DNA of 64,000 bases, from the NCBI RefSeq assembly GCF_036323735.1, contig NC_086028.1, forward strand, positions 23,215,001 to 23,279,000, given 5' to 3'. The DNA is from Rattus norvegicus. Lineage: Eukaryota; Chordata; Mammalia; Rodentia; Muridae. The position numbers were made by a program, and so were the translations under genes. The first letter of the stretch is position 1. Each line of letters begins with the position of its first letter. The notes below the pieces were generated by a model. The model saw nothing but the letters and a program-made list of their open reading frames with translations, did not search any database and was not told the origin of the DNA. Shown here piece after piece: positions 1-12,651 of the stretch.

Positions 1-2553
1 TAGGGTCTAGACAAGGCTGCCCACTCTCTCCCTACCTATTCCATATAGCACTAGAAGTCATAGCCAGAGATGTCAAACAACAAAAACAGGTCAAAGGGAT
101 ACAAATTGGAAAGGAAGAAGTCAAAATATCACTATTTGCAGATGGTATAATAATATACTTAAGTGACCCCAAAAGTTCTACCAGAGAATTACTAAGCGTG
201 ATAAACAACTTCAGCAAAGTGGCTGGGTATAAAATTAACTCAAACAAATCAGTAGCCTTTCTCTAATCAAAGGATAAACAGGCTGAGAAAGAACTTCAGG
301 ACACCATTCACAATAGTCACAAATAACGTAAAATACCTCGGTGTGACTCTAATCAAGCAAATTAAAGATCTGTATGACAAGAGCTTCAAGTCTCTGAAGA
401 AAGAAATTGAAGAAGATCTACGAAGATGGAAAAGATTTCCTATGCTCATGGATTGGCAGGATTAATATTGTAAAATGGCCATCTTGCCAAAAAACAATCT
501 ACAGATTCAATGCAATCCCCATCAAAATCCCAAGTCATTTCTTCATAGAGTTAGAAAGAACAATATGCAAATTCATTTGGAATAACAAAGAAAAAAAAAA
601 CCAGAATAACCAAAACTATCCTCAACAGTAAAATAACGTCTCGGGGAATCATCATCCCTAATCTCCTGCTATATTACACAGCAAGGTGATAAAAAAAACT
701 GTATGGTATTGGTAAAGAGACAGGCAGGTAGGTCAATGGAATAGAATTGAAGACCCAGAAATGAACACACACACCTATGGTCAAACCATCCAGTAGAAAA
801 AAGATAGCATTTTCAACAAGTGGCACTGGTTCAACTGGAGGTCAGCATGTAGAAGAATGCAAATTGACCCCTTCTTATCTCCTTGTACAAAGCTGAAGTT
901 CAAGTGTATCAAAGACCTCCGTATAAAACCATATACACTGAAACTAATATAAGAGAATGTGGGGAAGAGCCTCGAACACATGGGCATTGGGGAAATTTTT
1001 CTGAACAAAACACTTATGCTTATGCTCTAAGATCAACAATGACAAATGGGACCTCATGAAACCGCAAAGCTTCTATAACACAAAGGACACTGTCATTAGG
1101 ACAAAATAGCAACCAACAGATTGGGCAAAGATCTTTACCAATCCTACATCTGATAGAGGGCTAATATCCATTATATACAAGGAAGTCAAGAAAATAGACT
1201 GAGAATCAGATAACCCTTTTAAAAATGGGCTACATAGCTAGACAAAGAATTCTCAACTGAGGAATATTGAATGGCTGAGAAGCACCTAGAAATGTTCAAC
1301 ATCCTTAGTTATCAGGGAAATATAAAACAAAACAACTCTGAGATTCTACCTCACACCAGTCAGAATGGCTAAGATCAAAATCTCATGTGACAACACATGC
1401 TAGCTAGGCTGCAGAAGGGGGAACACGACTCCTTTGTATAATCACTCTGGAAATCAGTGTGGAGGCTCCTCAGAATATTGGACACAGTACTACTTGAGGA
1501 CGCAGCTATACCACTCCTGGACATATACCCAAAAGATGCTCTAACATATAACAAGGACACATGTTCCACTATGTTCACATCAGCCTTATTTATAATAGCA
1601 AGAAGCTGGAAAGAACCCAGATGTCCTTCAACAGAGGAATGGATACAGAAAATGTGGTACATCTACACAATAGAGTACTATTCAGCTATTAAAAGCAATG
1701 ACTTCATGAAATTCTTAGGCCAATGGATGGAACTTGAAAATATTATCCTGAGTGAGGTAACCTGGTCACAAAAGAACAGACATGATATGCACTCAACAAT
1801 AAGTAGATATTAGTCAAAAAGCTTGGAATATCCACAATACAATTCAGAAACTACCTGAAGCCCAAGAAGAAGGAAGAACAAAGTGTGGATGCTTCACACC
1901 TTCTTAGACGGGGTAACAAATATACTCACAGGAGGAATTACAGAGGCAACGTGTGGTGCAGAGACTAAAGGAAAGTTCATCCAGAGACTTCTCTGCCTGG
2001 GGTATCCATCCATAAATAGACAGCAACCCAGAAAATATTGTGGATTCCATGAAATGCATACTGACAGGAGCCTGATATAGCAGTCTCTGGAAAGGTTATG
2101 CCAGAACTTGACAAATACAGAGGTGGATGCTCACAGACAATCATTGAACTGAGAATGGGGTCCCCAATGGAGGAGTTAGAGAAAGGACTGGAGGAGCTGA
2201 AGGAGTTTGCAACACCATAAGACGAACAACATCAACCAACCAGACACCCTAGAGCTCCCAGGGACTTAACCACCATCCCAAGATAACATGTGCAGTCACA
2301 TGTGTAGCAGAGGATGGCCTTGTTGGGAATCAATGGGAGGAGAAGGTCTTGGTCCTGTCAAAGCTAGATGCCCCAGTGTAGGGGAATGTCATTTTGGGGA
2401 GTTGGGAGGGAGATGGTGGGTGGGTTGGGGAGCACCCTCATTGAAGGATGGGGGTATGGGATAGCGGATTTCTGGAGGCAAAACTGAGAGAGTGGATATC
2501 ATTTAAAATGTAAATTAAAAATCCAATACAAGAAAAAAAGAAGAAGAAGGAAA
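1..2553 (+). mobile_element. L1 (LINE-1) 3' portion, decayed, enters from the left edge
   Basis: The sequence aligns throughout with the L1 copy at 14098-17382. It begins inside the reverse transcriptase domain (RQGCPLSP motif), passes the catalytic box near 135-146, runs through the ORF2 C-terminal region and ends with a purine-rich 3' UTR and an A-rich tail near 2530-2553. ORF2 is broken by several stops and indels; the longest surviving piece is 1457-1813, which encodes the last ~118 residues. The catalytic box reads FADG, not FADD, so a metal-binding aspartate is lost. The zinc-knuckle region near 1390-1440 is partly deleted. The element is much more diverged than the one at 14098 and cannot encode working ORF2p. 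Its 5' end and any left target-site duplication lie outside the window. Confidence 0.93.
1457..1813 (+). pseudogene. L1 ORF2 C-terminal remnant (118 codons)
   Basis: This is the surviving open piece of the decayed L1 ORF2. It includes the conserved stretch with IPLLDIYPKDA, then KDTCSTMFTSALF, RSWKEPRCPSTEEWIQK and EYYSAIKSNDFM, and ends at the normal ORF2 stop. The same blocks appear in the fuller copy ending at 16646. The upstream frame is closed by stops and indels, so this is a fragment of a dead gene, not a small gene. The methionine at 1457 is internal and has no meaning as a start. Confidence 0.9.
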
Positions 2554-2556
2554 AAG

Positions 2557-4424
2557 TTTCCTTCCCTTCAATATAGCCAGTGCCAGAGATACAAGAACTC
2601 AGGTGAAACTGTGTGTAAGAAGTAAGAAAGAAAATGTTTCTTACTTTTGTCCAGATGTCTGAGGGACAGGAGTTGTACTTGTATTTAGGTATTTTGGTGG
2701 TTAGCATCAGGAGGAGGATGGCATAGACCATAAAACTTAGGGTTAATTTTACTTTGGAAAAGAACTCACAGGATTGCTTTTAGCTGTGTAGCAGTCTCAA
2801 ATACCTGAAATGTGGATTTTAGCATTTTTTTCCTCCACAGTTCATGCTGAATTCAACTGATAAAATGAGCTCAAAGGAAGAAAAAAATGTCACCCACTTA
2901 TAAAGAGAAATGAAAACTGTTTTCAGCTGTCAGAAAATTCTTGTCAGCTACACCAACTATAATTAACCCGATATATGTATATAGGAATTGTTATAAAAGG
3001 TGTGATTACACTGTGGATGAATTATGTTGTTTTGCAAGTCAGGAAAAACATCAAAATTAAATTTATAACACCACATACATTATTCCATGCTCTATGATTT
3101 ATTATCTAGTATTTACAAAATTTATGCCTAAGAGTCAAGCAAAAAAAAATGAAGTTATTTTCCTGTTTCATAAAAATCTTATCTCGTTTTACATATGAAA
3201 ACTGTTTGGCACTTGAAAAAAAGAGAAAGGAATGCAACCAGGAGAAATGCAGGCTCTCACTTCATGTGGAGTGGTTGCATAAGCTACAATTGATAGCAAG
3301 GACAACAAAAGAGGTCTTGATAAGTTCTTCTTCATTAATCTCCGTCTCCTGCTGGTGCATAATCTATATGAACAGTGATGGGTGGAAGGGATTTGTGTGG
3401 CAAGCAATAGGTCACATTTCTCAAGAAACTAACTTTCCACGCATGTGCGCATCTTCATCTCTGCCACAGAATACTTTTTCCTCTTCTTTCTTTTTTCTTT
3501 GGCCAATACTTATGACTGTTTCATGACCTTCACCAGCAAAATATTTAATTTAAAGATTTCAATATCTGTAAATGAGATGTTCATAGAAAGAGGCTCACAA
3601 TAGAAGAACTTCACTGGTGTTTCCTGGACATAGACAAATTCTCCAATCCATTCTCTGCTCTGAAGACATTGTGGCTCCTTTATAACACAAGTAAGCTGTG
3701 GCCTGTGTTTGAAAGAGTCTGCAAGTGCCTATTGAATAATAGTTAAGCTTGCCCAGGGCTTCCAAGGCTTTTGGTGATAGTACAGCTGAATTTTCATAAT
3801 TCTATCTTATTCCACCATCTTATGTCTATTTGTCCTTTGGTTCTTTGGGTATATAATGATCTTTCTCCCTTGGTCTTCTCAGTTTGCTGCAAGTCTCAAT
3901 CATGGTGTTGCCCACTTTCGACCCCGTGTGATATTTTATCCCCAGTTTATCTCATCAAATGCAATCTCCTCAAAAAGGCCTTCTCTGATTTGTCAGTCTT
4001 TACTCATGCCTTACAATTTGTGTTCTTGGTTCTTTGAAAGGCATGAAAGAAATACTTCCCAGCTCCCTTGTTGGTGTGTAGAAGCTGCTCTAGACAATGA
4101 TAGGTTAGTTCAAGTAGCACTGGTTATCCACAAGCTAAATTTCTAAAAACCAGCTGCTTGGATCCCAGACTATCATACCATTTAAAGAAAAATTACTGAG
4201 ATCAGTAGAACCAGAACTGCTCTACATTCTTCCCTGAATGAAGAAGATGCCTCAGAGAGATGGTTAGAGGCAAGATACCCAATTTTCTGGAGATAAAGTA
4301 AACTTTTATTGCATTAAGCTTACAAGTTTTGAGGTAACTAGTATTTTTGTTATAATATTACAAAGATTCAAAGATTTAACAGAGTTGATTTTTTTTTTTG
4401 CTGTTGTGGTTGTGTTGTTTTGTT
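2557..4424. other. Unique-looking DNA, no gene recognised
   Basis: No recognisable repeat or exon is seen here. An open frame of 125 codons at 3149-3526 has no recognisable domain and biased, low-complexity content near its end (a pyrimidine run at about 3476-3502). Confidence 0.5.
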
Positions 4425-4745
4425 TTTCATGGCACTTACTTAGCTTTATGTCATTTTGACACAACTTAATGCATTGAGATAATGTCCCAATCTGTTTGTG
4501 AGCAGCAAAGCCTAAGGGGCATTTTTTAATATGATTTAAGTAGTTTAGGCCAGGCCCATTGTAGATGAAAACAGTCTTAGTTCTATGTGAGAGCTGACTG
4601 AGCAAGCCTGGAGGAATAAATTAGTAATTAGAATCCTCCATGGCCTCTTCACTGGCTTTTGCCTCCAGGTCCCACAAGACTTGACAATAGCTGAAAATCC
4701 AACAAAAGGGAGAGAGAACAAGTAGAGACTATATCCAAATGTTAG
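4425..4745 (+). repeat. Diverged rodent interspersed repeat, family not named with certainty
   Basis: This stretch resembles a common murid repeat that contains a tttatgtca-tttgacacaa type block, followed by a gcaaagcctaaggggcat block and later by a cctggaggaataaattag / gcctccaggtccc part. The same opening blocks recur in the same order at 63841-64000, so the repeat is supported from inside the window. I believe it is an old rodent LTR or MITE-like element but cannot assign a family by eye. Confidence 0.55.
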
Positions 4746-4786
4746 GTATGGTCCCGGTTGAGGGATTGGGTCTTCTATCCATCTCA

Positions 4787-5398
4787 AAAAATATTAATCC
4801 AGAATGGTTCCTGTCTAAAGGAAATACAGGGACAAAGAGTGGAGTAGAGACTGAAGGAATGGCCATCCAGAGACTGCCCCACCTGGGGATCCATCCCATA
4901 TGCATTCACCAAACCCAGTCACTCTTGCTGATGCTAAGAAATGCTGACTGACAGGAGCCTGACTGATATAGCTCTCTCCTAAGAGGCTCTGTCACAGCTT
5001 GACCAAAGGGGAAGGACTGAATGAGCTGAAGGGGTTTGCAACCCCATAGGATGAACAGCAATGTCAACCAATCAGACCCCTCAGAGCTCACAAGGACTAA
5101 GCCATCAACCAAAAAGTGCACATGAGTGGGGGAAAGGGAGAGGCATGGCTCGAGCTACATATGTAGCAGAGGACTTCTTTATATGGTATTAATGGGAGGG
5201 GAGGCCCTTAGTCCTGTGAAGGCTTGATGCCCCGCTATAGGGGAATGCGATGAGGCAGGAGTGAGTGGGCGAGTGTGGGGACACCCTCATAGAAGCAAGG
5301 GGCATGGGGGATAAATAGGGGGTTTGCAAATGAGAAACCAGGTATAACATTTGAAATGTAAATAAATAAAATAACCAGTAAAACAATTAAAAAGATTT
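4787..5398 (+). mobile_element. L1 3' UTR fragment
   Basis: It shares blocks in order with the 3' UTRs at 1880-2550 and 17780-18420: aggaaatacagggacaaag, the ctgacaggagcctga block, the gagaggctctg block, gtagcagagga, and the terminal acatttgaaatgtaaataaa signal. No ORF2 sequence is present, so the insertion is strongly 5' truncated. The A-rich end is near 5350-5398. I could not find convincing flanking duplications. Confidence 0.88.
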
Positions 5399-5520
5399 GA
5401 GTTCTATACTCGATTTCCTTCCATGGAGTATTTAGCTCTTCTATTGACCTATGAAAGTTTTTTCCCATAGTACACAAATTAAAAAAATGGTAATGCATCA
5501 TTGGTTCACTAAAATGTTTT

Positions 5521-5550
5521 TAATAATAGAAATAATAATAATAATAATAA
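5521..5550. repeat. (TAA)n microsatellite
   Basis: A short AT-only trinucleotide array with one interruption. It lies about 120 bp past the A-rich end of the L1 fragment. Confidence 0.85.
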
Positions 5551-6235
5551 ACAAAATAACATAAGTAAAATAAATAAGTGGTAGGCCCATGGCCATCTTC
5601 TGTGGTTTAACAACCACTATGAAAGATCCATAGAACTAAGGTAAGATAGGGAATGACAGCAAATTGCTAACACAGTGTAATTTATAAAATTTGATTTAAA
5701 CAAAGTAAAAATAATTTGGCTATGCTAAATGCAAAAAATTTGCAGATGACCAGGTTTGAGTGTTACTCCAAGTAGCCACACTCCTGAGTATAACTCTAGA
5801 TGGGCGGGCACTGGTAAGAAAATCACCTAAATTCTTGTTCTAGGTTCCTTTTACTTGAGTAAAGTGCTATGTCTACTGTATGCCCATGCATTTTTTAACA
5901 CTATAAACTTTTCATCTTTAAGGAAGAGATAAATGTACTTCGTGTGTAGAACAGACTAAAATTGTCCTTGAATTCTAGAAGACAAGCAGTGTTGGCCCAA
6001 ACATTTGTGCATTTATTTTTGTAGCACCACTCCAAGGGACTCTCCTTAGCAGTGTATTGTCACCAACAACTATCTTTTGTTTTACTTAAGAGACTGACAT
6101 TAACCTCAATCAAGTCATTTTTGTCTCACTAACAGTATGTACTTTTCCATGCATAAGCTAAACACACAACTTTACTAAATAGGTCCCATGTGTGAGATAA
6201 GCAATTAAACCCATTCATGGTTTGTAGGTAGTTGG
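5551..6235. other. Unique-looking DNA, nothing recognised
   Basis: AT-rich, without a convincing repeat, exon or RNA gene. Confidence 0.4.
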
Positions 6236-6480
6236 TCTGGTGTTGCTATGTTTTCAAATGCTAAATACTGGTCCCCAAGATCTGGTTGACCCCACTAGCA
6301 AATTCACACATAAACAGGTTTTTGCTGTGTGAACCTTACTCTCCAAGTAAATTGGTCAAAAAGGGGCTAATGCTTATGATTGGGCAACAGATCGAGGTGG
6401 GCGGGTCTTCTGTTATGTGATATATTAGTAGGCCAGTAGGCCAGTCAACGGTTCACATTACACTTGCTACCAATAAAGAA
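6236..6480 (+). repeat. LTR-like repeat, copy 1 (diverged)
   Basis: Several blocks match the sequence at 13795-13970 in the same order: an aatgcta... ccccaag/cctggttg block, an attggt-aa block, and a gag.tgggcgggt/aggtgggtttg block followed by a ctcc or cttct run. The layout resembles a rodent endogenous-retrovirus LTR (RMER-type is my best guess, unproven). No retroviral coding sequence is next to it. Confidence 0.5.
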
Positions 6481-7713
6481 GTAAGCAGAAATGACAGGGA
6501 AAGATCTGAATACAATGCGTACCTCTTTGTTATCCTAGTGAATTAAATAAAGAGAAATGTAGAAGGACAGATTTCATTATCAGAATTTTCAGACAGAAAA
6601 AAATGATACCACCCTCATTCTGACTCAGTGTCTTTTAATGTACAGGAAATGTATTAACGTGTTGAAAAGCAAGAGATTTATTCAAGGATTACATTCTATC
6701 TCAAGATCTCTGCTTTTATCTTTGTGAGAATACATTTGAAGCCTTAGGTGATTGTGAATAGAAATATGCTAGCCATCCCAGCCCCTCCACCATTTCAGGG
6801 ACAAAAGGTCGCTACCATTCTCTACAAGTTTTTCCTTGTGACTAAATCTGCTTATAATTAGTAATACTAGACAATGCTTTCTTTCAAAATTATATGTCAC
6901 TCTTAATCCTTCCCACTTTAAAAGGTTTGAAAGTTCATAGCATTGGGATTGTGCAGAACAAAGGCTTTCACAATATTCCAATAGCTCTTAAGTTTCAGTC
7001 TACAGAAACTTTGCTCAATTAAGCTTTGTGCTAGAAATACTCTGTGAGGAGTGTATTTTGAAGGAAATAGCACAATGACTCGGTTTCAGGAATGCTTCCT
7101 TTCCTCAACTCAATATTACCAAAGATGTATTGAATGATTTAGATAAATTTTAAAGCAGTGTTAATATATAACTAATAACAAGAAACAAATATAGTATGAA
7201 AGACTGGAATGCATGCTATCGTTGGACTCCTCTTAAAAGAAGGTATTCATAATTCTTTTTACAGATTCTCCCATTTGACAGAGGAGACTCTGAGAGTTAA
7301 AAGAAGAAAATCAACAGTTACCTTTAAGAATTAGGAAGAAAGGATAATCAAACAATGCTTTCTGAAAGACATTTTAACTTTGGAATACAGTCTGCAGTTT
7401 GCTACCTATACTTCTGAAGTTGTAGTAAGTCACTAAACATTAGCTATAGATTTGATATTGAAAGGAACATGTTTAATTACAGGGAAGAAATGCGGCGGTG
7501 ACCTATGATCTAGCATTTATGTAACACCTAGGCATTTGTTATCATTATCGTGATCACCACTCTCATGGTTTCCCTGTTCTATGTCATTCAGAGTTCAGTG
7601 CTCCTCCTATGCACCATGCAAGTGCTGAGGCTTCGTGCTTAGGTATGGCAGAAGCTGAACTTATGAAAGGAGTTAAATCTAGTCCATGCTGAAATAATGG
7701 GCAGAAATAATAG
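6481..7713. other. Unique-looking DNA, nothing recognised
   Basis: No exon, RNA gene or clear repeat is seen. Open frames are short and unremarkable. Confidence 0.4.
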
Positions 7714-7715
7714 TA

Positions 7716-7754
<39 letters not shown>

Positions 7755-7776
7755 GTGATGATGATGGTGATGATAA
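7714..7776. repeat. (GAT)n microsatellite
   Basis: A trinucleotide GAT array with GGT interruptions near its distal end. On the opposite strand it reads as a run of histidine codons within a frame; that frame is a repeat artefact. Confidence 0.95.
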
Positions 7777-7825
7777 TATAAGATTGGAGGAATGAAGGAT
7801 AGGGAGCTAGATGAAAATCTAGTTA

Positions 7826-7895
7826 GGCTGGAATGTGATAACTCAGTGGCAGAGTGAAGACCTAACATGTTCAAACCTTGGAAAGATGCCCAACA
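7826..7895 (+). mobile_element. Decayed ID-like (tRNA-derived) SINE fragment
   Basis: A block reading aactcagtggcagagtgaag resembles the ID-family A-box region, and the following gttcaaaccttgg resembles a degraded B box. It is short and diverged and lies just before a CCT array. Confidence 0.5.
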
Positions 7896-7902
7896 TACAT
7901 AC

Positions 7903-7993
7903 CTCTCCTCTTCCTCCTCCTCCTCCTCCTCCTCCTCCTCCTCCTCCTCCCCCTCTCAAGCACACACACATGCTCACACACGCACCACACACA

Positions 7994-8061
<68 letters not shown>

Positions 8062-8073
8062 AAGAGAGAGAGA
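7903..8073. repeat. Compound (CCT)n-(CA)n-(GA)n microsatellite
   Basis: CCT repeats (about 7903-7957) are followed by a CA-rich part (7961-8010) and then GA repeats (8011-8073). Several apparent open frames over this stretch (poly-Pro, poly-Ser, poly-Leu, Arg-Glu) are products of the repeats and not genes. Confidence 0.95.
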
Positions 8074-8964
8074 AACAAAAGAATCACATTGACTGCACAT
8101 TAGAATGAACAACACTTTTTCACCATGGAATTTGCAAGGAGGGTATGTTTGGATACTGAAAAAGTGAGCAAGAAAGCATCAGACTCTTCTCTTAATTCAT
8201 TGACATGTTGTCATTCCAGCATCCATCTAAGTGCAAAAGGATAGCTTGAAAATGGTACGTAGAGGCTGATGAAGGGCTGGCCCTTGTGAAAAAGTAGCCA
8301 GAATCAGATGTAAAGTAGGTAGTGACTCTAGAGAAGCCAGGAGGTACCCAGGGGTCTGCTGGCCTTTCCATGCTCTGACTCAAGAAGATATAAGCTTGTT
8401 CTTTCTCTTTGCTGATTTGCTTTTGGATGCTGGCCGGAACCTAAGGGTATATTTTCTGATATTATAGGCTTCCCTACTCTTTCTCTAAAGCAGCCCTCTT
8501 CTACTAAGTATATGCCTCTTGGCTCACCATGTACCCGAACTCCATATCTGCTTAACTCAAACAGTATAGCTTTCTCCATTTCTTTTCTGTGTTTTTTTTT
8601 TTTTCTGGGCAGCTACAGAGGTTTATATCACTTTTTGGTGTGGGGTTTTTCTTTCAAGCTCTGATGGAATTGACCTCAAGCCTTATGAAAAACAAAAATA
8701 AAAGAATTGCAAAGTTATTTGACTTCAGTTTTGGATGTTTCTATCACATAGACAGCTGGGGGAAGAAGAAAGAAAAATCTTTTCCTCCTGAGATTTTTGA
8801 AGAAGAAAAACTAGTCTATCATCTAAGACGAAATGTCTATACTATCAGGGGCATGAATGAAATAAAGCAAAGCTATAGGAAAAGTAAAGAAAAAAAATCA
8901 GGTTCAAATATAAACTCGGCTTCATGCCCTTTTGAGAGCAATCTGCCCATGGAGGATTATTGAA
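8074..8964. other. Unique-looking DNA with an unrecognised 124-codon frame
   Basis: The frame at 8589-8963 (+) begins in a poly-T-derived phenylalanine run and has no domain I recognise. No splice or promoter context supports it, so I treat it as chance. Confidence 0.4.
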
Positions 8965-9045
8965 CATCTTGGTGGGGACTGAATTTGAACCAGGTTCCAA
9001 GGATGAAAGCCCACAGTCTAATCTGCTGAGCTACGGAGCTCAGGG
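8965..9045 (-). mobile_element. tRNA-derived SINE fragment (ID/B4-like)
   Basis: Read on the minus strand it shows a gtagctcagcagatta A-box-like block and a ggttcaaattc B-box-like block about 40 bp apart, as expected of a tRNA-derived SINE. It has no clear A-rich tail and is diverged. It does not look like a functional tRNA gene. Confidence 0.55.
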
Positions 9046-11575
9046 CTGTGCTGGTTTATAGAAATCCTATTAACCGAGAGATTGAAGGGAAGCAGATAAG
9101 ATAGCAAGGTGTTGGAAATCAGGCTTCAGTAGTTTTAACAGAAAAGGTACTTTGGCACCATGCTACTGTATCCAGATAGGAATGAAAAGCAACACGCGTG
9201 TTTTGTGTGTGCCTGTGTTTCCAACTGTCTATGTACACACATGCATTGGAGAATTTTGTGTTTTGCAGGTATCTATTTCTTTATGCATCCGTGGCACATA
9301 AAAATGTATGGTGCATTTGACATGGAAATAGTTTTAATAGAGAGTCTTCATCTGGAAACCTACTGACTTACTTTACATATTCCAAGCAAATAAATGCGAT
9401 GTTTAACCAAATTCCTCCTCCGTCTTTTGCTCTCAGTCATATTCAACAGTGTAAGGTGTAGTATAATGGAGAATCTTAATTGTGTCATTCACCCAGGTTT
9501 ATTTCTCCTCTGAGAAGAGCTGTCACAAATAATATTTTCTGGCAATTAGCACAATAAAAAGTAGAATACAAGGGGAACCTCTGCCATGAGGAAGTCAGAT
9601 TTGGATTACAAATAAATCAGATAACATGGAGCACTACACTACAGACGAGACGGAGCACAACTTTTAGACTATGACTGGACTGGACAGCGAAGGCTGCCGC
9701 TTCAAACTGGGTTCCAGTCTCTTTGTCCTAAAATAAAGCTATTGGATTAGATATCACATCAGCATAATTCTCCACCATTTGCATAGTCTAAGGCCACGAG
9801 GACAGAAGTAATCGTGACTGAGGAAAGCACTTGATAAAATTTCAAAATAAGAAAATGGGAAGCTTCCTCAAAGAGAAGGAAAAGCAAGCAAGCAAGCAAT
9901 CAACGAACCTCCCAAAGCAAAACAAAAGCTGAGGTGGAGTAAATGAAAGGGGAAAATGGCTGAACATCTGAACATTTGCGTTCTTCTGTCTACCAGGTAA
10001 CACTACTTGCCATATGGCTTTCCTTCTAGCATTGAAAAATAATAATTTATATACCTAAGCTATTGTTTGTGTCTCTTTCTATAATAGAGTAAGGTTGGAA
10101 CTGTGTTCAGTGGCTGACCCTGGATAGACTCTGGCATTTTCTGAGCTGCGATTATTTTTATCTGTACAAAGAGAACACCATTGGTGACTTCTCATATAAG
10201 GGGTGTGAAGAATTAATAATTAATGAAAGGCCATGGTTGTGTTTTCTCTCCTATAAGGTACTTCACTTCTAAAAATTGGAAAATAACTCTAGCATATCAA
10301 GTAGATTGCTGACAAATGACCCCAGGTATGCTAAGTTTATAATGTATTTTCAAACATGTTTATTTAAATGAACTACTTAAGGTAAGTGCATTTAGCTGGA
10401 TCCTTCTAAATTTAAGGTAAGTGATTTCTATCAAATATTCATTAAATTGTTGGGGGGGAGAAAGGTTTTAATTTTTTTCTAAAGATACTATTTTTTGAAA
10501 TAGTACAAGAAAACAGATTTCATGAGATTTTCATCCAGAAATAAAACTATACAAAGTAAATTAACATGAAAATTGAAAATAGTTTTCAAATTTAATTTCA
10601 TTTCTCAACTGTTGCTTAAGGGAAGGAACAAAAACCCACTGAATATTTACTACGTGTTCTTTTTGCTACCTAAAATGGATAATAAAATAAAGTTTACCTT
10701 ATACCTGTTGATAGGTTTAGAGAATTTTCATATTTGTGTGCCAAAATTATAAGCAAGTGACAAGACACATATCTATTTTGCAGTATGATAAATGTTCAAA
10801 CTATCACAGATTTCCAGAACATGACTACTTACTGCATGTGTCAGGGAAATATCTAATACCAGCAAAGAAATATTCAATTAATAAAAAAAAAAGAAACTGA
10901 AACACAGATAACATGAAAACTCTCTTCCAATCCCTTCATTTGTAATGTCTAAGATATGGGAAAAAGGTGCAGGCCCTACCAATATCCACCCTGTTTCTAA
11001 ACAGTTCCTTGTCAGTTTTAGCCACTGAATTCAGACAGATGAATAAATGGGTTGCCCTCAAGTCTTCAGCCAAATGCCAGTGGTGCACATTCACACCATC
11101 AAAGCACATTTTCTTCATTTTGTCCTTACAGCATAGAACATTCTTGTTGCTTGTGATCTCTGTGCCTCTCAGCTATCACTCAAGTGTGCTTCTGAGTGAG
11201 CATCTTGAGACAGTCTTGCACTACAAGAGGGATTCTCCTTCAGAGCCCTGTCTCGCTTTAACATCTTATTTTCAAGAAAGGCATTTCAAATCTGAAGGAA
11301 AAAAAATTATGCACACATGCCAGTGTGTTTTATTAGGCCAGGGATTTTCGAGTTCTTTCTCCAAGGACCCTCTGGTGCCATCTTTGAATGGCTGTGGAGT
11401 CCAGGGTCAGGTTGCAAACCTCTTGGCTAAGTGATTTGATTAATGCTCTATCAGTATAATTACTGATGCTTTATCATTACTTCATTGATTTTTATCATTC
11501 ATATTGGGATAATATAGACACAACATAACTGCTCAGAGAGAAACATAATGTTGAATATCTAAGAAGACGTCTTTT
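9046..11575. other. Unique-looking AT-rich DNA, nothing recognised
   Basis: About 2.5 kb without a convincing repeat or exon. There is a small (AAGC)n run near 9877-9898. The 155-codon frame at 10967-11434 has no recognisable domain. Confidence 0.4.
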
Positions 11576-11576
11576 G

Positions 11577-11742
11577 TGGATTTATTTATTTACGTGTTAT
11601 ATGTATATGAGTGTTCTGTCTGCATGTATTCCTGTGTGCCAGAGAGGGCATCACATCTCTTTGAGGTGATTGTGGGTCACAATGTAGTTTTCTTCTGGAA
11701 GAGCAGACAGTGTCCTCAACCGCTAAGCTATCTCTTCAGCCC
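11577..11742 (-). mobile_element. B2/B3-type SINE
   Basis: The plus strand ends with the inverted SINE head (ctaagctatctcttcagccc) preceded by cttctggaagagcag, and begins with a T-rich tail (tttatttattta). The middle part with the B box is deleted relative to the B2 copy at 36815-36995. Confidence 0.85.
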
Positions 11743-12651
11743 AAGAGGCAGTTTTTAATGTGTACTCTTACAGAAATAGTTTCCCAGACTATGGGCCATA
11801 GACTATTACCAATATCGCAAACATTCAGAAACAAAAACAAATAAAATATTTAGTGAGATAAAAAATATTAATGTACAAAATAATCCTTTATTATACTATA
11901 ATAACATATATTTACATAAAAATACTACTGTTATTCAGTAAATAAACCTTCTATGTTTCACCCCATGTTTTCCAAATCATGCAACTATATGTGTTACACA
12001 GACTATACCATCCACATGACACTTGCTTGCTTTGCAGTCATACGGAGTACAAGGACAGTAAGGTTATGAGGGTTTCCAACAATATTGTAAGACAAGTCTG
12101 AGAGGCCAGGCAATGTTTGGGAGACGTAGGCTGTCCTCAGGAGCCACTAAGAATGCCAAACCTAACCTTCCTTGGAGACTTCAGTAAGTCAGAGGTGCCA
12201 GGAACATTAAATTGTCCCCTAATGACAATTCTGGGGAGGTGGGTGCAATGTGAGCAGCAGAAGGCAAGGCCACGAGGGCAGGGTTAACTGAGCCCATTAG
12301 AACTGACTTCACAGTACCATGTGTCATGGATGTCAGACAAAGAGTATAAGATTTACTGTTTTTTCTGATGGAATTTCATTTTGCTTTGGTCTGATTTTTC
12401 TTTGCTACTTTGTGATTTCTTCCTTTGGGAACCGAAAGTTTTGTCTTGTACCTTATATGTTTGTAATTTTCTTCTGATCTACAGGAGCTCACAACTAGAA
12501 TTGGCCTTAAAGCTCTAAGCAGACTTTGATCTTGGGTTACTGTACAATGCCGTATTAGGGCTGTGGAACCACTGGAACTCTGAAGAGGTGAACTAACCAT
12601 GGTTTTTGCACATGAGATGCTAATGAGCCTTTATAGGGCATGGATTGACTG
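11743..12651. other. Unique-looking DNA, nothing recognised
   Basis: No repeat or gene could be supported. Confidence 0.4.

Noticed and set aside
7584..7874. Minus-strand frame with a long histidine run
   Set aside because: It is the reverse translation of the (GAT)n microsatellite and has no flanking gene structure.
7835..8115. Four overlapping frames with poly-Pro, poly-Ser, poly-Leu and Arg-Glu runs
   Set aside because: All are generated by the CCT, CA and GA arrays.
8965..9045. Possible tRNA gene on the minus strand
   Set aside because: A-box and B-box-like blocks are present but the sequence does not fold as a full cloverleaf by eye, and it fits a tRNA-derived SINE better.
10967..11434. 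155-codon plus-strand frame
   Set aside because: No recognisable domain, no promoter or splice context, and such lengths occur by chance in 64 kb.
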